Source: Gammaproteobacteria bacterium
GTDB lineage: Bacteria > Pseudomonadota > Gammaproteobacteria > Thiohalomonadales > Thiohalomonadaceae
Reading direction: 5' to 3'
Assembly: GCA_015231435.1 (NCBI GenBank)
Contig: JADGBN010000007.1
Span: 1-52,056, forward strand
DNA length: 52,056 nucleotides
The translations under genes and the position numbers were made by a program. Below the pieces are notes generated by a model. The model saw nothing but the letters and a program-made list of their open reading frames with translations, was not told where the DNA came from and ran no database searches. Below are positions 9,743-19,080 of this stretch, in pieces; the first letter of the stretch is position 1; each line of letters opens with the position of its first letter.

Positions 9743-11097
9743 GGCTGCACCTCGCCACGCAACGAATTCGGCAGCGCCTCGGTAATGCGAATATTGACAA
9801 AAGAGCCGATATAGTCGCTAAGGTCAGCCGCTGCACCGGGCAGCGAGAAGTTCACCACCCGATTATTGGCCGTGCGTCCCGAGAGTTGATCGCTGCGTTT
9901 ACGCGAGATCCCCTCAACCAACACCGCCTCTACCCGCCCGATCATCGCCGTACTAATCGCCGCAGCCTGTTGATTAATAAGCGCCTGCAGTTGCGCCAGA
10001 CGTGCTTTTTTTAGATCCATCGGAACATCATCGACCATCTCTGCCGCCGGTGTTCCAGGACGCGGGCTGTAGATAAAACTATAACTGTGATCAAACCCCA
10101 CGGTGGCGATAAGGTCCATGGTGGCCGCAAAATCGGCATCGCTCTCCCCCGGAAAACCGACGATAAAATCAGAGGAGAGTGTCAAATCGGGGCGTTGCTG
10201 ACGCAGGGCGGCGACCTTGGCGACATACTCCGCGACCGTATGCCCCCGCTTCATCTGTGCAAGAATACGATCAGAGCCGGACTGTACCGGAAGATGGAGA
10301 AAACTGACCAACTGTGGGATCTCACCATAAGCTGCGATCAAGCTGTCGCTTAACTCCACCGGATGCGACGTGGTGTAACGAATACGGCCGATCTTCTCCA
10401 TTGCAGCAATATGGTGCAGCAGCAGCGCCAAATCTGCCTCTCCCGCCGCAACACCCTGCGCATCGACAACCACTCCACGGTAGGCATTGACGTTCTGCCC
10501 GAGCAGATTCACCTCACGCACCCCGCGCTGCGCCAAAGAGAAGACCTCGCTAATCACATCATCCAGCGGTCGGCTTACCTCCTCACCACGGGTATAGGGG
10601 ACGACGCAGTAGGTACAATATTTTGAGCATCCCTCCATAATTGAGACATAGGCAGTCGCGCCTTTAACACTCGGTTCCGGCAGATAATCAAATTTCTCTA
10701 CCGCAGGAAAAGAGATATCGATAACTGTTTGCCGACGGCTCCACACCTCGCCGAGCATCTGTGGCAAACGGTGCAGCGTCTGGGGGCCGAAAATGAGATC
10801 TACATAGGGGGCACGCTGGCGAATTGCCTCCCCCTCCTGACTCGCTACGCACCCCCCGACACCAATCACCAAAGCGGGATTACGCTCCTTCAGGGGACGC
10901 CACATACCCAGTTGCGAAAAGACCTTCTCCTGCGCCTTCTCCCGCACTGAACAGGTATTGAGCAGCAACACATCCGCCTCTTCAGGGGTATCGACCAGCT
11001 CAAGACCGGCACTCACCCGCAGCACATCCGCAAGACGGTTAGAGTCATACTCATTCATCTGGCATCCAAAGGTTTTTATGTAGAGTCCTTTAGGCAT
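9739..11097 (-). CDS. miaB: tRNA-2-methylthio-N6-dimethylallyladenosine synthase
   Basis: This radical SAM methylthiotransferase converts i6A37 to ms2i6A37 in tRNAs reading UNN codons. All three modules are present in 452 residues. The N-terminal UPF0004 domain has the three cysteines of the auxiliary cluster ([32 protein letters not shown]). The radical SAM core has CSKYCTYC, the CxxxCxxC motif. A C-terminal TRAM domain ends the protein. It heads the run of overlapping genes through corC to lnt. The 47-base gap to ilvA holds no convincing terminator, so ilvA transcription might continue into it. Confidence 0.97.
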   Translation of the reverse strand: MPKGLYIKTFGCQMNEYDSNRLADVLRVSAGLELVDTPEEADVLLLNTCSVREKAQEKVFSQLGMWRPLKERNPALVIGVGGCVASQEGEAIRQRAPYVDLIFGPQTLHRLPQMLGEVWSRRQTVIDISFPAVEKFDYLPEPSVKGATAYVSIMEGCSKYCTYCVVPYTRGEEVSRPLDDVISEVFSLAQRGVREVNLLGQNVNAYRGVVVDAQGVAAGEADLALLLHHIAAMEKIGRIRYTTSHPVELSDSLIAAYGEIPQLVSFLHLPVQSGSDRILAQMKRGHTVAEYVAKVAALRQQRPDLTLSSDFIVGFPGESDADFAATMDLIATVGFDHSYSFIYSPRPGTPAAEMVDDVPMDLKKARLAQLQALINQQAAAISTAMIGRVEAVLVEGISRKRSDQLSGRTANNRVVNFSLPGAAADLSDYIGSFVNIRITEALPNSLRGEVQP

Positions 11098-11144
11098 AGT
11101 TCACTTTAATCATCATCAGTTGTTTGCCTGCTTAAACAGCATTT

Positions 11145-12659
11145 TTAGCGTAAGAAAAGTTGGTAGCCAAGGCTTTCACTCTCATCCCAGTAGGTATAAC
11201 CAACCTGTTCAAGAAAGGTGGCAAACTCATCGAGTTGGGTCTGTGGCACCTGCATTCCCACCAATACCCGGCCATAGGCAGCGCCGTGATTGCGGTAGTG
11301 AAAAAGGGAGATATTCCAGTGATGATCGCCAACGCAGTTTAAAAAGCGCAGCAGTGCCCCAGGACGCTCGGGAAACTCAAAGCGATAGAGGCGCTCATCA
11401 CTCACCCCGGCATGCCCCCCGACCATATAGCGAATATGAAGTTTTGCCAGCTCATTTTCGGTCAGGTCAACCAGTGCGTAACCCTGTTGGGTCAGTAGAT
11501 GAATCAGTTCACGACGTTCCACCTCGCCACGACTTAACTGCACACCGACAAATATCTGTGCCGCCGCACTATTGGCAAAGCGGTAGTTAAACTCAGTCAC
11601 CGAGCGTTCGCCCAAAAGTTCACAGAAACGGCGAAAACTGCCCACCACCTCGGGAATGGTCACCGCAAGAATGGCCTCGCGATGCTCACCTATCTCGGCA
11701 CGTTCAGCGACATGACGCAGCCTGTCAAAGTTAATATTGGCACCACTGGCAATGGCAATCAGTGACTTTTCACGAATACCCTCACGCGCAACATAGCGCT
11801 TCATGCCCGCTACCGCCAAAGCGCCCGCCGGTTCACAAATCGAGCGGGTGTCACAAAAAATATCCTTAATCGCTGCGCAAATCTCATCGGTAGAGACAAG
11901 AATCACCTCATCGACATACTGCTGTGCCAGGCGAAAGGGCTCTTTACCGACCTGCAGTACCGCTACGCCATCGGCAAAAATACCGACCTGACTCAGGCGC
12001 ACCCGCTCCTTTGCAGCCAGGGCGTGGTGCATGGAGGGGGCATCATCAGGCTCAACCCCGATAATTTTAATCTCCGGACGCAGGTACTTCACATAGGCGG
12101 CAACGCCGGCAATCAGCCCCCCCCCGCCCACGGGTACAAAAATGGCGTGCAGATCTTGCTGATGCTGTTGCATGATCTCCATGGCAATCGTCCCTTGTCC
12201 GGCAATCACCTCGGGATCATCATAGGGGTGAATAAAGGTGGCACCGGTTGCGGCGGCAAGCTCGCAGGCGTGCTCGTAGGCATCGTTGTAGGTATTGCCA
12301 TGCAAAACAATTTTCGCCCCGCGACTGGCGACCGAACGCACCTTAATCTCTGGTGTGGTCGCTGGCATGACAATCATCGCTTGCAAGCCAAGACGCGCCG
12401 CAGCGAGCGCCACCCCCTGCGCATGATTGCCAGCAGAAGCGGCGATCACCCCGGCCGCCGCCTCCTCAGGGGTGAGCTGCACCATACGATTGTAGGCACC
12501 ACGAAGTTTAAAGGAGAATACCGGCTGCAGATCTTCGCGTTTTAGATAGATCTCATTGGCGAGACGCGCCGAAAGCTGCGGGGCAAAATCGAGCGGTGTC
12601 TCCTGCGCCACATCGTAAACGCGAGCGGTAAGAATCTTTTTAATGTAGGGTTCAGACAT
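11145..12659 (-). CDS. ilvA: Threonine deaminase (biosynthetic)
   Basis: This PLP enzyme makes 2-oxobutanoate from threonine, the first committed step of isoleucine synthesis. The catalytic domain has the Schiff-base lysine in FSFKLRGAYNRM, the glycine-rich phosphate loop VGGGGLIAGVAAY and the ASAGNHAQGVA motif. Two ACT-like regulatory domains fill residues about 325-504 (RPGALLRFLNCVGDHHWNISLFHYR belongs to the second), so isoleucine feedback is expected. Two in-frame ATGs exist, at 12668 and 12659. The second is preferred because AAGG lies about 10 bases before it, but only 1 base before the first. It gives 504 residues against 514 in E. coli. It is divergent from rpiA. Confidence 0.96.
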   Translation of the reverse strand: MSEPYIKKILTARVYDVAQETPLDFAPQLSARLANEIYLKREDLQPVFSFKLRGAYNRMVQLTPEEAAAGVIAASAGNHAQGVALAAARLGLQAMIVMPATTPEIKVRSVASRGAKIVLHGNTYNDAYEHACELAAATGATFIHPYDDPEVIAGQGTIAMEIMQQHQQDLHAIFVPVGGGGLIAGVAAYVKYLRPEIKIIGVEPDDAPSMHHALAAKERVRLSQVGIFADGVAVLQVGKEPFRLAQQYVDEVILVSTDEICAAIKDIFCDTRSICEPAGALAVAGMKRYVAREGIREKSLIAIASGANINFDRLRHVAERAEIGEHREAILAVTIPEVVGSFRRFCELLGERSVTEFNYRFANSAAAQIFVGVQLSRGEVERRELIHLLTQQGYALVDLTENELAKLHIRYMVGGHAGVSDERLYRFEFPERPGALLRFLNCVGDHHWNISLFHYRNHGAAYGRVLVGMQVPQTQLDEFATFLEQVGYTYWDESESLGYQLFLR

Positions 12660-12838
12660 GGGGCGCATACCTTAGCAGCTGTGCAAAATCTTACAAGTAG
12701 TTAACCCATAAAAGTAACCGCCCTGCAGTCAAAATGCGGAAAAAAGGGAGCGACATCCCCTGCATACTGTTAAAATTGGGTCTCTCTGTGCAGCCATTAT
12801 CGGAAGATGCACGCCAACCTTAATGAAGAGGAGAAAAC

Positions 12839-13498
12839 ATGAACCAAGATGAGATGAAGCAAGCGGTTGCCCGTGCGGCGCTTGAGTATATCGTGCCGAA
12901 TACCATTGTTGGCGTCGGTACCGGCTCGACAGCCAACTTTTTTATTGATGCCCTTGCCGAACGCAAACAGCAAATTAACGGTGCGGTTGCAAGTTCTGAA
13001 GCAACGGCGACTCGCCTGAAAAAACATGGCATTGAGGTGTTAGATCTCAATAGTGTCAGTGCCATATCTGTCTATGTCGATGGTGCCGATGAGACCAACC
13101 ACTACGGTCACCTGATTAAGGGCGGTGGCGGTGCGCTGACCCGCGAAAAGATTGTCGCTGCCGCCTCCAAGCAGTTTGTCTGCATTGTTGATGCCAGCAA
13201 ACTGGTTAACTATTTGGGTGCTTTTCCGCTGCCGGTTGAGGTGATTCCCATGGCGCGCAGTTATGTCGCGCGTCAACTCGTTAAACTCGGGGGAACGCCC
13301 GTCTATCGCGAAGGTTTTATCACCGATAACGGCAATATTATTCTCGATGTTCGCAATCTGGAGATTATGCAACCCGTAGAGCTTGAACAACAGCTTAACC
13401 ATATCACCGGCGTGGTAACCAACGGCCTGTTTGCAATGCGCCCCGCCGATGTGGTGTTAATGGGTACCCCGAACGGCGTGCAAAAACTCGATCTCTAA
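12839..13498 (+). CDS. rpiA: Ribose-5-phosphate isomerase A
   Basis: This enzyme interconverts ribose 5-phosphate and ribulose 5-phosphate in the pentose phosphate pathway. All signature segments of the 219-residue family are present: [15 protein letters not shown], the SSEATATRL loop, VDGADETN with the catalytic acid, and [14 protein letters not shown] with the catalytic lysine. A very strong ribosome site (GAGGAG) sits 6-8 bases before the ATG. It is divergent from ilvA across a 170-base gap that must hold both promoters; I see no clear consensus pair there. A PilZ-like gene follows 24 bases later and may be cotranscribed. Confidence 0.97.
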   Translation: MNQDEMKQAVARAALEYIVPNTIVGVGTGSTANFFIDALAERKQQINGAVASSEATATRLKKHGIEVLDLNSVSAISVYVDGADETNHYGHLIKGGGGALTREKIVAAASKQFVCIVDASKLVNYLGAFPLPVEVIPMARSYVARQLVKLGGTPVYREGFITDNGNIILDVRNLEIMQPVELEQQLNHITGVVTNGLFAMRPADVVLMGTPNGVQKLDL

Positions 13499-13522
13499 TC
13501 TGCGCCCATATCACCAAGAGCG

Positions 13523-14140
13523 ATGACCATGTCTGCAATCACCTTACCTGAGACCCAAAGCGACACCGGGCGCGGCAGTTTTGCGATTAAAGAGACCATC
13601 TTTCTTGAGATCTCACCCTATATTGAGGGGGATGAGACCACCCATAAAGAGAGTAATATCGATGCCGAACTCGACACAATGAACGAGTTGCATCAGCAAT
13701 CCCAGTATATTCTGACCTCGCTACGCAAGACTCAGCCTGATCTTTGCAGTTATCTCACCCTTTTTGAGCGCAAGGTGCAGATACTGACTCACCTCTTTGA
13801 GTCGATGCGTCTTGGTGAAACCGCTAAACCTAATCAAATGGTGACGATAAGCACCAGCGGTTTAATTTATCAAAACGCAATGTCACTCGGTCAATACGCA
13901 ACAGCGGGCGGTAAAGTCGCCCTGCGCATGGTCTTTTTTCCCTCGCTATTAAGCATTCACTGTGATGCCGAGGTGGTTAGCAGCAAACCCTTCAGCAACC
14001 ATGAGGGGGTGACCCACTATCAGCATGAGCTGCGCTTTTGCCAAATTAGTGAAGTGAACGAAGATCGACTGGTGCGCCACATGCTAGAAACTCAATCACG
14101 TCAACTACGGCAACAGCGGGAAGAGCGCCAGCAACGCTAA
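13523..14140 (+). CDS. Degenerate PilZ-domain protein next to the stator genes
   Basis: This is a 205-residue cytoplasmic protein with no signal or membrane segment. The middle to C-terminal part resembles a PilZ domain, which usually binds c-di-GMP: QMVTISTSGLIYQNAMSLGQYATAGGKVALRMVFFP fits the strand order after the RxxxR motif. The second motif, normally [DN]xSxxG, survives only as ISTSG, and no clear RxxxR is seen, so nucleotide binding is doubtful. The C-terminus is a basic, glutamine-rich helix (RQLRQQREERQQR). It follows rpiA by 24 bases and is convergent with pomB, 60 bases apart. A role in flagellar control is only suggested by that position. An alternative ATG at 13529 has slightly better ribosome-site spacing. 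Confidence 0.6.
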   Translation: MTMSAITLPETQSDTGRGSFAIKETIFLEISPYIEGDETTHKESNIDAELDTMNELHQQSQYILTSLRKTQPDLCSYLTLFERKVQILTHLFESMRLGETAKPNQMVTISTSGLIYQNAMSLGQYATAGGKVALRMVFFPSLLSIHCDAEVVSSKPFSNHEGVTHYQHELRFCQISEVNEDRLVRHMLETQSRQLRQQREERQQR

Positions 14141-14200
14141 CAGACGACGCATCAATCTGCCCTGTTAAACCTGGCGACTCGCCCCTTACCCTACCCCTGT

Positions 14201-15082
14201 CTAACGAAGTACCCCGATAAAGGACTCTTCAAGTCCAGGCACCTTAACACCCGCAGTGCCGCCCGCCTCACTGGAACCAAAAGGTGTCACCATTAACTCT
14301 ACCCGACGATTTTTCGCACGATTCTCTGGGGAGTTATTGGGCTCTAACGGTTTTGTATCCGCCAATCCCTTCACCTCCATATTTTCACGACGCAGACGAC
14401 CATCGCGGGTCAGCGTCTCCACCACTGAAACTGCACGCGCAGCTGAAAGTTCCCAGTTTGAACGAAAACGTGCGGTGGCAATCGGAATGTCATCCGTATG
14501 GCCGGCAATGGCAATACGTCCTGGGGTATTGACCAGTTCATCAATAATGCGCTTCATGACCGGGTTAAAAGAGGCTTTCAGATCTGCCGTTCCAGAGTCG
14601 AAGGAGCCTCGCTCCTTAATGCGAATAATGACATTATTGTCCTTGCGTTCAATCTCGACCATCCCCTCTTTAATCTCATCCTTAAGCGACTCCTTAAGCT
14701 GCTTCTCCATGTTTTCAGCCTGCTTTTCAGCGACAGTCTCCGACTCAACTGGGGGTCGCAAATCAAGATTCGGGGCATCGGTGGTGGTTGACTGCTTCAC
14801 CTCGTCAACGGGCGTTGGCTCCGGCTTTCCCGGACTGAACTCCTGAGCAATAATACTGGTACCCATCGGCGAGAAGTTTTCCCGCACCTGACGCTGCACC
14901 CCAAACGCCTTGCTTAAGGAGCCGGCAGCGGCTTTAAAACGTTGCGCATCAATTTGAGAAAAAGTAAGCAGCAGTACGAAAAAGCACATTAACAGAGACA
15001 TCAGATCGGCAAAGGTGGCAAGCCATGGCGGGAGTCCGTCCTCACAGGCGGGACATTCGCACTCATCTTCTTCATCAGCCAT
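14201..15082 (-). CDS. pomB: Flagellar stator protein B, PomB-type (MotB family)
   Basis: This 293-residue protein is the peptidoglycan-anchored half of the flagellar stator. The short acidic, cysteine-containing N-terminus (CECPACEDGLPPW) leads into the single membrane helix TFADLMSLLMCFFVLLL, where Asp26 is the ion-binding residue (Asp24 in Vibrio PomB). SIIAQEF.PGKPEPTPVDE, just after the helix, also matches PomB. The C-terminal OmpA-like domain has IAGHTDDIP and SAARAVSVVETL. The strong PomB likeness suggests sodium coupling, an inference from the family. It is 16 bases after pomA. AAGGA precedes the ATG by about 9 bases. Confidence 0.93.
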   Translation of the reverse strand: MADEEDECECPACEDGLPPWLATFADLMSLLMCFFVLLLTFSQIDAQRFKAAAGSLSKAFGVQRQVRENFSPMGTSIIAQEFSPGKPEPTPVDEVKQSTTTDAPNLDLRPPVESETVAEKQAENMEKQLKESLKDEIKEGMVEIERKDNNVIIRIKERGSFDSGTADLKASFNPVMKRIIDELVNTPGRIAIAGHTDDIPIATARFRSNWELSAARAVSVVETLTRDGRLRRENMEVKGLADTKPLEPNNSPENRAKNRRVELMVTPFGSSEAGGTAGVKVPGLEESFIGVLR

Positions 15083-15098
15083 GGCCTATTTTCCTTGA

Positions 15099-15857
15099 CT
15101 ACTCATCTTCTACCGGACGCTTGGAGGCCGGCAGATAGGTCGAGAGCAACTCTGAAATAACCCGTGGATTGTGGCCTGCCTGAATCGACTGCAAGCCATC
15201 AATAATTAATGATTTAACCAACTTCTCCTCATTACTGCGCAGCGCAAGCTTTTCGGCAATCGGTTGACAGATCATATTGGCAATCATCGAGCCATACAGG
15301 GTAGTCAGCAGCGCCACCGCCATCGCCGGTCCGATAGAGGCAGGGTCAGACATATTTGCCAACATCTGCACCAGACCCACCAGGGTTCCGATCATCCCCA
15401 TCGCCGGTGCATAGACCGCATAACCCTTAAATATCGTCACCCCGACCGAGTGGCGCTCTACCGTTTGTGCCATATCCTTATTAAGAACACTACGAATCAT
15501 CTCCGGTGCATGACCATCCACCATCATCTGAATCCCTTTTTTGAGAAACTCATCATCGATATCGGCCCCTTCCAGCGCCAGCAGGCCATCCTTACGGGAG
15601 ATATTTGCCAGCTCCTGCAACTTCTCAATGAGCTCAAGGGGATCGGAGAGTTTATTGCTAAAGGTTTTCCCCGCAATCTTAAAAGCCCCGAGAAATTGCC
15701 CCATGCTGTATTTCATCATGATGATCATTAACGTACCCCCCACCACAATCAGCAGAGAGGGGGCGTTAACAAAGATGATGGCACTTGGTCCCAGCATAAT
15801 TGCCGAGATGATAATCGCCCAGGCACCCAGAAAACCGATAAGTGTTGCTATATCCAC
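15099..15857 (-). CDS. pomA: Flagellar stator protein A, PomA-type (MotA family)
   Basis: This 252-residue inner-membrane protein is the ion-channel and torque-generating half of the stator. Its opening (MDIATLIGFLGAWAII), MGQFLGAFKIAGKTF and PAMGMIGTLVGLVQML match Vibrio PomA closely along the whole length. Four hydrophobic segments are seen, with the large cytoplasmic loop between the second and third. The third and fourth segments include IGPAMAVALLTTLYG. The start codon is GTG, with no good ribosome site. It is the first gene of a two-gene unit with pomB. The trx terminator just upstream separates it from the preceding operon, so its promoter must lie in the 70 or so bases between. Confidence 0.94.
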   Translation of the reverse strand: MDIATLIGFLGAWAIIISAIMLGPSAIIFVNAPSLLIVVGGTLMIIMMKYSMGQFLGAFKIAGKTFSNKLSDPLELIEKLQELANISRKDGLLALEGADIDDEFLKKGIQMMVDGHAPEMIRSVLNKDMAQTVERHSVGVTIFKGYAVYAPAMGMIGTLVGLVQMLANMSDPASIGPAMAVALLTTLYGSMIANMICQPIAEKLALRSNEEKLVKSLIIDGLQSIQAGHNPRVISELLSTYLPASKRPVEDE

Positions 15858-15928
15858 AGATTAAAACCAGTAGTCAAAAAAGAGAGAGTGAGATAAAAAA
15901 ACAGACCGCATTTTAGCCGATATAACAG

Positions 15929-15957
15929 AAAAAATCAGTTCGCAGCAGGGCAAACTG
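15929..15957 (-). terminator. Intrinsic terminator after the thioredoxin gene
   Basis: On the minus strand CAGTTTG and CGAACTG form a 7-pair stem (one G-U) around an 8-base loop, followed directly by ATTTTTT. This is a standard rho-independent terminator. It lies 11 bases past the stop of the thioredoxin-like gene and closes the sucC-to-trx run before pomA. Confidence 0.7.
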
Positions 15958-15968
15958 CAATGGCTATT

Positions 15969-16343
15969 TTACGCCGGGGTTTCACTATCCTGTTCTGCCA
16001 CCTGTTTTTTGACATCAGCCATATCAAGATCTTTTGCCTGTTCAATCAGCTGTTCAAACTGGCCACCCATCAACGCCCCCGGTTGTGCGTAGATAATAAT
16101 CTGTTCGCGAAAGATCATGAGCGTCGGGATCGAGCGGATATTGAAGTGACCTGCCAACTCCTGCTCGACCTCGGTATTTACCTTAGCAAAGACAATATCT
16201 GGATAATCCTCCGCTACCGACTCATAAACCGGGCCGAACTGCTTACACGGACCGCACCAAGGCGCCCAGAAGTCAATAATAACAAAGGGGTTATCATTAA
16301 TAATCTGCTCAAAATTATCGCCATTTAGATCTACCGTTGACAT
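15969..16343 (-). CDS. Thioredoxin-family protein
   Basis: This 124-residue cytoplasmic thioredoxin fold has the canonical active site FWAPWCGPCK (WCGPC at residues 28-32) and the cis-proline loop RSIPTLMIF. It is longer than TrxA (about 108) by an acidic, probably helical tail (QAKDLDMADVKKQVAEQDSETPA), also found in the thioredoxin-1-like family of gammaproteobacteria. It should be redox-active. It starts 33 bases after the cyclase stop, with a good AGGAG ribosome site 6 bases before the ATG, and is followed by an intrinsic terminator. It is the last gene of the signalling operon; whether it serves that system is unknown. Confidence 0.92.
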   Translation of the reverse strand: MSTVDLNGDNFEQIINDNPFVIIDFWAPWCGPCKQFGPVYESVAEDYPDIVFAKVNTEVEQELAGHFNIRSIPTLMIFREQIIIYAQPGALMGGQFEQLIEQAKDLDMADVKKQVAEQDSETPA

Positions 16344-16376
16344 ACATCACTCCTATGCGTCTGTTAAAAAATCGGT

Positions 16377-18659
16377 TTACTTCGAGGTCATCGTCCAAAT
16401 TCCGCTCCAGTCACTACCCGGATCATGTTGTTGCAGATGTTGACAGCGTTCAATGTAAACGCTGGTTAGGTAATCCTGCGGATGAATCGCAAGGATATCA
16501 TTAAATGAACCTATCGCCCGCTGCCAGTCCCCCTGCTTGTAGTGTTCCCGCCCTTCACGAAAGAGGCCGATCACATCCATCATATTGGGGAAGCTGCGAT
16601 TATCATGGTAGTCAAGCACCTCATAAATCTCTATCGGTTGCGTTTTGCCCTTGACCACCACATAGTCAATCGCCCTGACCCGATAGGTTCCGTGCAGCTG
16701 CTTATAGGTATTCTCACTAATGAGGATCTGCGCCCCATACTGCTTACAGGCGCTCTCTAACCGCGCCGCAAGGTTAACGCCATCACCAATAATAGTGTAG
16801 TCCATCCGTTTTGGTGAACCGATATTACCTGAGACCACATGACCGGTATTAAGACCAATCCCAATATGTACCGCTGGCTCACCACGACCTTCGCGATCCG
16901 CGTTCCAGCGCTGTAACGAAGTAATCATCTCAATTGCCGTACGCACACCACGGTCAGGATCATCATCGTGGGCGCGGGGAATGCCAAAGACTGACATAAT
17001 CGCATCACCAATGAACTTATCCAGCATCCCCTCATGACGCTGTATCGACTCCACCATAATGGTGAAGTACTCATTGAGCAGCGAAACCGTTCCCTGGGCG
17101 CCAAGCGTTTCGGTAATCGTCGTAAAGCTGCGAATATCGGAGAAGAGAACCGTTGCCTCAATGCTGGTGCCCCCCAATACATCTTGCCCCGAGTCGAGCA
17201 ACTGCGCCGCAAGCCCCGGATCCATATAACGCGCCATCGTTGCCTTAACGCGCTTTTCGTTACTAATATCCTCAATCATCAGCATACAGCCGAGTTGGCT
17301 GCCATCCGTACTCTTTAACGGGTGCGTCGTGATATTGACTGAACGCTCTGCGCCACTCACCCAAAGCGAGGCATCCATGGTTACATCACTCTGCTGCTCC
17401 CGCTGTACTTTGGTAATACGCTCGAGTAACCAGCTATTATGCTCGTTAAATATCTCTTCAGCCTTTCTGCCCAGCAGATCATCACCACTAACACCAAGAA
17501 TACGCTGACCCGCGGCATTGCAGGTGATGATCTGCCCCTCCTCATCAAGGGTAATCACCCCAGAGGGCATACTTTCAAGCATACTTTCGTTATAGTTTTT
17601 AATATTTTGCACATCTTCAAAGAGCTTGGCATTCTCCAGGGCAATGGCAATTTGGGCGGTAAATGCCTTAAGACGGGTCTCATCCTCGCTGGTAAAGGGG
17701 CCACCATGACGATTCAAAACCTGGGTAACGCCAATACATTTACCCTTTTTATTATTCACCGGAACGCAGAGAATAGAGCGGGTAAAGTAGCCAGTCTGCT
17801 TGTCAAAGGCGGGGTTAAAGCGCAAATCAGCATAGGCGTGCGGAATATTTATTGTCTGCTGTGAGGTAAAGACCGTCCCGGCAATACCTAAATGGTTGGG
17901 AAAGCGTATTTCACCAATGCTGTCCCCCTGCGCCACCCGCGCAAAGAGCATTTTTCGTTTCTCATCATTCAAAAAGAGGGTCGAGCGATCCGCCTGCAAC
18001 ATTTTGGTCGCCTCACCCATAACCCGTTGCAGCAAGGTGTCCAGCTCTAACTCGGAGGTGACATCGACGACAATATCAAGAAAGTCGAGCTCCTTCTGCC
18101 GCGTTTTATTCATCCGCTCGACAAACTGACTGCTCTGCAAAGAGATCGCCGCCTGCGTCGCCATGCGACTCATCAGATCCAGATCACTTTTGGAAAAGCC
18201 GCCATCAACTTTATTCAGCAGCTCAATAACCCCGATAGTCTCGCCCCGAACGGTGCGGATCGGGCAGCAGGCGATATTGCGGGTGGTATAACCGGTTTGG
18301 CTATCGACACTCTGATTAAAGCGAGGATCACTATAGGCATCGGCGATGAGGAGATCTTCGCCGGTGGTATAGACATGACCAGCTATCCCACTATTATTGA
18401 GAATGCGGATCTCGCGACGGTTGGTGCCCTGTGCAATACGGGAGTAGAGCTCGTTGGTTTCTGGATCATTCAAAAAGACCGAACCACGCTCCGCGCTTAA
18501 GGTCGTGGTGGCAATTTCAATGAGGATCTCTAGCTGTTCATCGAGAATATCGGAGTCGGCAATCCGTTTGGAGAGCTGTAACAGCAGCTGCAGGCGCGCC
18601 AGCTCCGGCATCGGTTTGGCCACTGCACGCGCCGTGGTCTCAGACTTGGCGCTGACCAT
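16377..18659 (-). CDS. GAF-GAF-PAS class III adenylate/guanylate cyclase
   Basis: The preferred ATG at 18659 gives 760 residues. Two GAF domains (about 35-185 and 205-350) carry NKFDE-like ends (LNKVDGGFSKSD and LNRHGGPFTSEDE), as in cAMP-responsive GAFs of cyanobacterial cyclases. A PAS domain (about 360-475) precedes the catalytic domain (about 500-690). Both metal-binding aspartates are present (VLFSDIRSFTTI and FIGDAIMSVFG). KRMDYTIIGDGVNLAARLE holds the base-selecting Lys and the transition-state Asn and Arg, which favours ATP as substrate. A short helical tail follows. The ORF track starts at 18803, but those 48 residues overlap the coiled-coil gene, while GAAGAG lies 7 bases before 18659. 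It overlaps that gene by 20 bases. No membrane helix is seen. Confidence 0.93.
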   Translation of the reverse strand: MVSAKSETTARAVAKPMPELARLQLLLQLSKRIADSDILDEQLEILIEIATTTLSAERGSVFLNDPETNELYSRIAQGTNRREIRILNNSGIAGHVYTTGEDLLIADAYSDPRFNQSVDSQTGYTTRNIACCPIRTVRGETIGVIELLNKVDGGFSKSDLDLMSRMATQAAISLQSSQFVERMNKTRQKELDFLDIVVDVTSELELDTLLQRVMGEATKMLQADRSTLFLNDEKRKMLFARVAQGDSIGEIRFPNHLGIAGTVFTSQQTINIPHAYADLRFNPAFDKQTGYFTRSILCVPVNNKKGKCIGVTQVLNRHGGPFTSEDETRLKAFTAQIAIALENAKLFEDVQNIKNYNESMLESMPSGVITLDEEGQIITCNAAGQRILGVSGDDLLGRKAEEIFNEHNSWLLERITKVQREQQSDVTMDASLWVSGAERSVNITTHPLKSTDGSQLGCMLMIEDISNEKRVKATMARYMDPGLAAQLLDSGQDVLGGTSIEATVLFSDIRSFTTITETLGAQGTVSLLNEYFTIMVESIQRHEGMLDKFIGDAIMSVFGIPRAHDDDPDRGVRTAIEMITSLQRWNADREGRGEPAVHIGIGLNTGHVVSGNIGSPKRMDYTIIGDGVNLAARLESACKQYGAQILISENTYKQLHGTYRVRAIDYVVVKGKTQPIEIYEVLDYHDNRSFPNMMDVIGLFREGREHYKQGDWQRAIGSFNDILAIHPQDYLTSVYIERCQHLQQHDPGSDWSGIWTMTSK

Positions 18660-19080
18660 GAACTGACTCTTCAAGTTTTTGCCGCAAAACAGCAATCGTC
18701 TGCTGTAACTGTAACTGTTCATTACGATTGGTTTGCGCGATCTTCTCCAATCGCTCCTGACAACGAAACTGACAACTGTCGAGTGCTTCACGCAGGGCAG
18801 CAATGGTCTGTTTCAACTGCACCACCTCCTCATAGCGATGACTGACGGCCTGCTGAATCTCGCGCTGCTGATTAAATACCAGATCATCACTACCCTGACG
18901 CATCGCCATAATCGTCTGTTTAAGCTCTTCGACCTCGCTACGCGAGTACAGCTGGGCACGTTGTACCGCCTCCTGCGACTCCTGTACCTGCGCTTCAAGG
19001 CGGTGACGCATCTCGACTATCGTCTGCTGCAAATGCAAAGTCTCTTTTTGCAGCGCAAGCTCACGGGAAGGCTCCATCAC
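18640..19080 (-). CDS. Small coiled-coil protein with four 36-residue repeats
   Basis: This 146-residue protein is highly charged, Gln-rich and predicted helical throughout. Four copies of a motif of the form LxQTIxxxRxxL are visible (LHLQQTIVEMRHRLE, EELKQTIMAMRQ, VQLKQTIAALREALD, LQLQQTIAVLRQKLE). Their QT pairs fall at residues 19, 55, 91 and 127, an exact 36-residue period. The matching DNA octamers recur at 108-base steps (starting at 18695, 18803, 18911 and 19019). I do not recognise the family. It is encoded between an HD-GYP protein (4-base overlap) and the cyclase (20-base overlap), so its translation is coupled to both. An adaptor or scaffold role is an inference from position and shape. 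Confidence 0.85.
   Translation of the reverse strand: MMEPSRELALQKETLHLQQTIVEMRHRLEAQVQESQEAVQRAQLYSRSEVEELKQTIMAMRQGSDDLVFNQQREIQQAVSHRYEEVVQLKQTIAALREALDSCQFRCQERLEKIAQTNRNEQLQLQQTIAVLRQKLEESVHGQRQV

Noticed and set aside
14256-14846. 196-residue plus-strand ORF opposite pomB
   Set aside because: Shadow of a well-supported pomB gene; serine-rich antisense translation without motifs.
18660-18803. 48-residue N-terminal extension of the cyclase
   Set aside because: Overlaps the coiled-coil gene and lacks a ribosome site, while the ATG at 18659 has one and begins the conserved part.
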